Assembly: GCA_021848555.1 (NCBI GenBank)
Contig: JAJZUN010000005.1
Location: forward strand, 1 to 18,276
Direction of reading: 5' to 3'
Length of the DNA: 18,276 bases
Source of the DNA: Pseudomonadota bacterium
Lineage (GTDB): Bacteria > Pseudomonadota > Gammaproteobacteria > Burkholderiales > SG8-39
Part shown: piece after piece, positions 16,597-18,276 of the stretch
How positions within the stretch are numbered: the first letter of the stretch is position 1
Layout of the letters: each line of letters begins with the position of its first letter
Program-made: the position numbers and the translations under genes
Notes under the pieces: model-generated
Databases searched by the model: none
What the model was told of the DNA's origin: nothing
The model's input: the letters and a program-made list of their open reading frames with translations, nothing else

Positions 16597-17628
16597 ATGA
16601 AAAGATTAACCGTAGCATTGGGAATCGCCGCGTTGTTCGCGACAACGGCGCAGGTGCAGGCGCAGGAAATCATACTCAAGGTGGCGCATTTCCTGCCGCC
16701 GCCGTCCACCATACACGCGCAGGTACTCGTGCCCTGGTGCGAAAAAATCAACAAGGAATCGGGCGGCAAACTGAAATGCCAGATTTACCCCTCGATGCAG
16801 CTGGGGGGCACGCCGCCACAGCTGTACGACCAGGCCAAGGACGGTGTGGCCGACATCGTCTGGACCCTGCCCGGCTACACGGCGGGCCGCTTCCCCAACA
16901 TCGAGGTGTTCGAGTTGCCGTTCATGATGCGCAACACCGAAGGCACCAGCCGCGCGCTCTGGGACTGGGTGCAGGCCAACGATCAGGCCGAGTTCAAGGA
17001 CGTGCATGCGCTCGCGTATCACGTGCACGGACCGGGCGTGTTCCATATGACCAACAAGCCGATCAAGACGCTGGCCGACTTCAAGGGCCTGAAGCTGCGC
17101 GCGCCGACGCGCCAAACCAACAAGATGCTGGCGGCATTCGGCGCCACACCGGTGGGGATGCCGGTGCCGCAGCTGCCGGAGTCCCTGTCCAAGGGCGTGA
17201 TCGACGGCGGCGTGATCCCCTGGGAGGTCGTTCCCACGATCAAGGTGCAGGAATTGGTTAAATTCCACAGCGAAACCGACCCCTCGGCGCCGGCGATTTA
17301 CACCTCGGCGTTCATCCTCGCGATGAACAAGGCCAAGTACAACAGCTTGCCGCCCGACGCGAAGAAGGTACTCGATGCCAACAGCGGCGCGGCCCTTTCC
17401 CAATGGATCGGTTTGAAGTTTGAGGAAGGCGATGTGGCCGGAAAGAAACCGGCCGTAGCGCGTGGCAATACCTTCAATACCGTACCCGCCGCCGAGATCG
17501 AGAACTGGAAGAAGGCCGCGCAGCCGGTGATCGACAGTTGGGTCAGCGACGTCACTGCAAAAGGCGCTAATGGCAAGGCTCTGCTCGACAGCGCCCGCAA
17601 CCTGATCGACAAATACAAGAAAATGTAG
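16597..17628 (+). CDS. TRAP transporter periplasmic solute-binding protein (DctP family)
   Basis: A 343-residue binding protein with a signal peptide (MKRLTVALGIAALFATTAQVQA, cleavage near AQ-E). The DctP fold is shown by LKVAHFLPPPS, the LADFKGLKLRAPTRQTNK segment (with ligand carboxylate-binding Arg candidates R168 and R172), and SLSKGVIDGGVIPWEVV. Family members bind organic acids, including aromatic and alicyclic carboxylates, for uptake by a DctQM permease. No permease gene lies next to it in the window; it is followed by the CMD-like gene instead. A strong AGAAGAGGAG ribosome site precedes the ATG. It probably captures the pathway substrate; the DctQM subunits may be elsewhere or shared. 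Confidence 0.9.
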   Translation: MKRLTVALGIAALFATTAQVQAQEIILKVAHFLPPPSTIHAQVLVPWCEKINKESGGKLKCQIYPSMQLGGTPPQLYDQAKDGVADIVWTLPGYTAGRFPNIEVFELPFMMRNTEGTSRALWDWVQANDQAEFKDVHALAYHVHGPGVFHMTNKPIKTLADFKGLKLRAPTRQTNKMLAAFGATPVGMPVPQLPESLSKGVIDGGVIPWEVVPTIKVQELVKFHSETDPSAPAIYTSAFILAMNKAKYNSLPPDAKKVLDANSGAALSQWIGLKFEEGDVAGKKPAVARGNTFNTVPAAEIENWKKAAQPVIDSWVSDVTAKGANGKALLDSARNLIDKYKKM

Positions 17629-17635
17629 GCACAGG

Positions 17636-17668
17636 CCGGGCGGCGGCGCGGTTCGCGCCCTCGCCCGG
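17636..17668 (+). terminator. Strong stem-loop after dctP
   Basis: Outer arms CCGGGCG/CGCCCGG enclose inner arms GGCGCG/CGCGCC around a GTT loop. No run of Ts follows (only CTTT nearby), so partial termination or 3' end protection of the dctP message is more likely than full termination. Confidence 0.5.
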
Positions 17669-17716
17669 CGGTCTTTGGACCATCGTTGAGTTGCGGAACC
17701 CTTGGAAGGAGTAGCA

Positions 17717-18163
17717 GTGCTGCCACCACGCATAGATGTCGAGGCCGTGCAGGCCGCGATGGGCGAATACGCCGACGACAAGGAAACCTTGACTGAGCGC
17801 GCGGCGATTTACCAGGAACTGATCGGCTTCGTGCCGCCGCGCATCGAAGCGCGGCTGAACGTGACCGGCGCGCTCGACCCCCAGATGCTGGATCTGCAGG
17901 AGCGCATCCGCGAACACGGCATGTACCCCAAGTGCTTCGATGTGAAAACCGCCCAGATGATGCTGTTCGGCATGCTGCTGATGGACCTGAGCGATGCAGC
18001 GCCGCTGCACGCCATTGCGGCGCGTCGGGCCGGCGCCAGCTGGGAGGAGTTGCAGGGCGTGATCAACCTTTGTTTTCTGTTTCGCGGGCTGCCCGCGGCC
18101 AACCGCGGGGCGGAAATTCTCGCCAGCGTTGCCAAGCGTGAAGCCGAGGCAAAGCCTGCCTGA
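17717..18163 (+). CDS. Carboxymuconolactone-decarboxylase-like protein
   Basis: A 148-residue protein; residues about 70-135 match the CMD/AhpD helical domain (VKTAQMMLFGMLLMDLSDAAPLHAIAARRAGASWEELQGVINLCF). The CxxC of peroxidase-type AhpD members is absent; only His98 in the APLHAIAARRAGAS segment is kept, so a redox role is unlikely. It may act as a decarboxylase/isomerase or have a structural role. The GTG at 17717 is the likely start, since GGAAGGAG (17704-17711) lies just upstream; an in-frame TTG at 17702 would overlap that site. It lies between the TRAP protein and the extradiol dioxygenase gene, 14 bp before the latter, so it probably acts on or with the ring-cleavage step. Confidence 0.75.
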   Translation: MLPPRIDVEAVQAAMGEYADDKETLTERAAIYQELIGFVPPRIEARLNVTGALDPQMLDLQERIREHGMYPKCFDVKTAQMMLFGMLLMDLSDAAPLHAIAARRAGASWEELQGVINLCFLFRGLPAANRGAEILASVAKREAEAKPA

Positions 18164-18177
18164 GAAGGGACGCCGGA

Positions 18178-18276
18178 ATGAATCCAGGCATCATTGCTGC
18201 CGCTGCAGTCCCGCACGTGCCGACGCTGGGTCTGCCGGAAAATACGCCGGATTACCAGCTGACCCTGGTCGAAGGC
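18178..18276 (+). CDS. Probable class III (LigB-type) extradiol dioxygenase, 5' end only
   Basis: The first 33 codons are in the window and run off the edge. The start MNPGIIAAAAVPHVPTLG carries the early PHVP histidine pattern seen in the catalytic subunits of class III extradiol ring-cleavage dioxygenases, where an N-terminal His is an iron ligand. AAGGGA lies about 8 bases before the ATG. A small helical gene directly before it recalls ligAB order, although that gene looks CMD-like rather than LigA-like. The call rests on a short stretch. Confidence 0.6.
   Translation, partial: MNPGIIAAAAVPHVPTLGLPENTPDYQLTLVEG

Noticed and set aside
16606..17781. A 391-codon reverse frame opposite dctP
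   Set aside because: His/Arg-rich antisense translation of dctP, typical of GC-rich codon bias rather than a gene.

Overview
The window looks like a GC-rich betaproteobacterium (Burkholderiales or Rhodocyclales type). The evidence is a ubiK-comM pair beside a Gcw_chp porin-glnK-amtB operon, an AmtB with a signal peptide and an Ala/Pro-rich N-terminal linker, and aromatic-catabolism genes with a TRAP solute-binding protein. No rRNA, tRNA, CRISPR array or insertion sequence was recognised.

Region 1 (1 to about 6780) is the right end of an integrated mobile element; the left end lies outside the window. It carries an ArdC-type antirestriction gene, a secreted HNH-like protein, two small unknown genes, a large sensor protein (ethylene-receptor-like membrane domain, three PAS domains, HD-GYP c-di-GMP phosphodiesterase), an 84-residue unknown protein and a large serine recombinase. 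A diverged copy of the ardC 3' end lies at 4709-4769, so the cargo between the two ardC tails looks like a cassette. The recombinase abuts comM, which is cut after its AAMNP motif, so comM is the likely integration target and is broken here. The recombinase frame runs on into antisense comM before it stops.

Region 2 (6780 to about 11180) is host core genome. The truncated comM and ubiK read leftwards. The porin, glnK and amtB read rightwards as a nitrogen-regulated operon, with an almost perfect sigma-54 promoter at 8259-8274 and two NtrC-type sites 30 bp apart upstream. amtB ends in a clear intrinsic terminator.

Region 3 (about 11220 to 18276) is a divergent catabolic locus. Leftward are a BadH-like short-chain dehydrogenase, a crotonase-family enoyl-CoA hydratase and a TetR regulator. 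Rightward are a fumarylpyruvate-hydrolase-like protein, an aryl-CoA ligase of the benzoate type, a TRAP DctP protein, a carboxymuconolactone-decarboxylase-like protein and the start of a probable class III extradiol dioxygenase. A 22-bp dyad (13731-13752) next to a sigma-70-like promoter is the likely TetR operator. The locus probably takes up and degrades an aromatic or alicyclic acid; the substrate cannot be read from the sequence.
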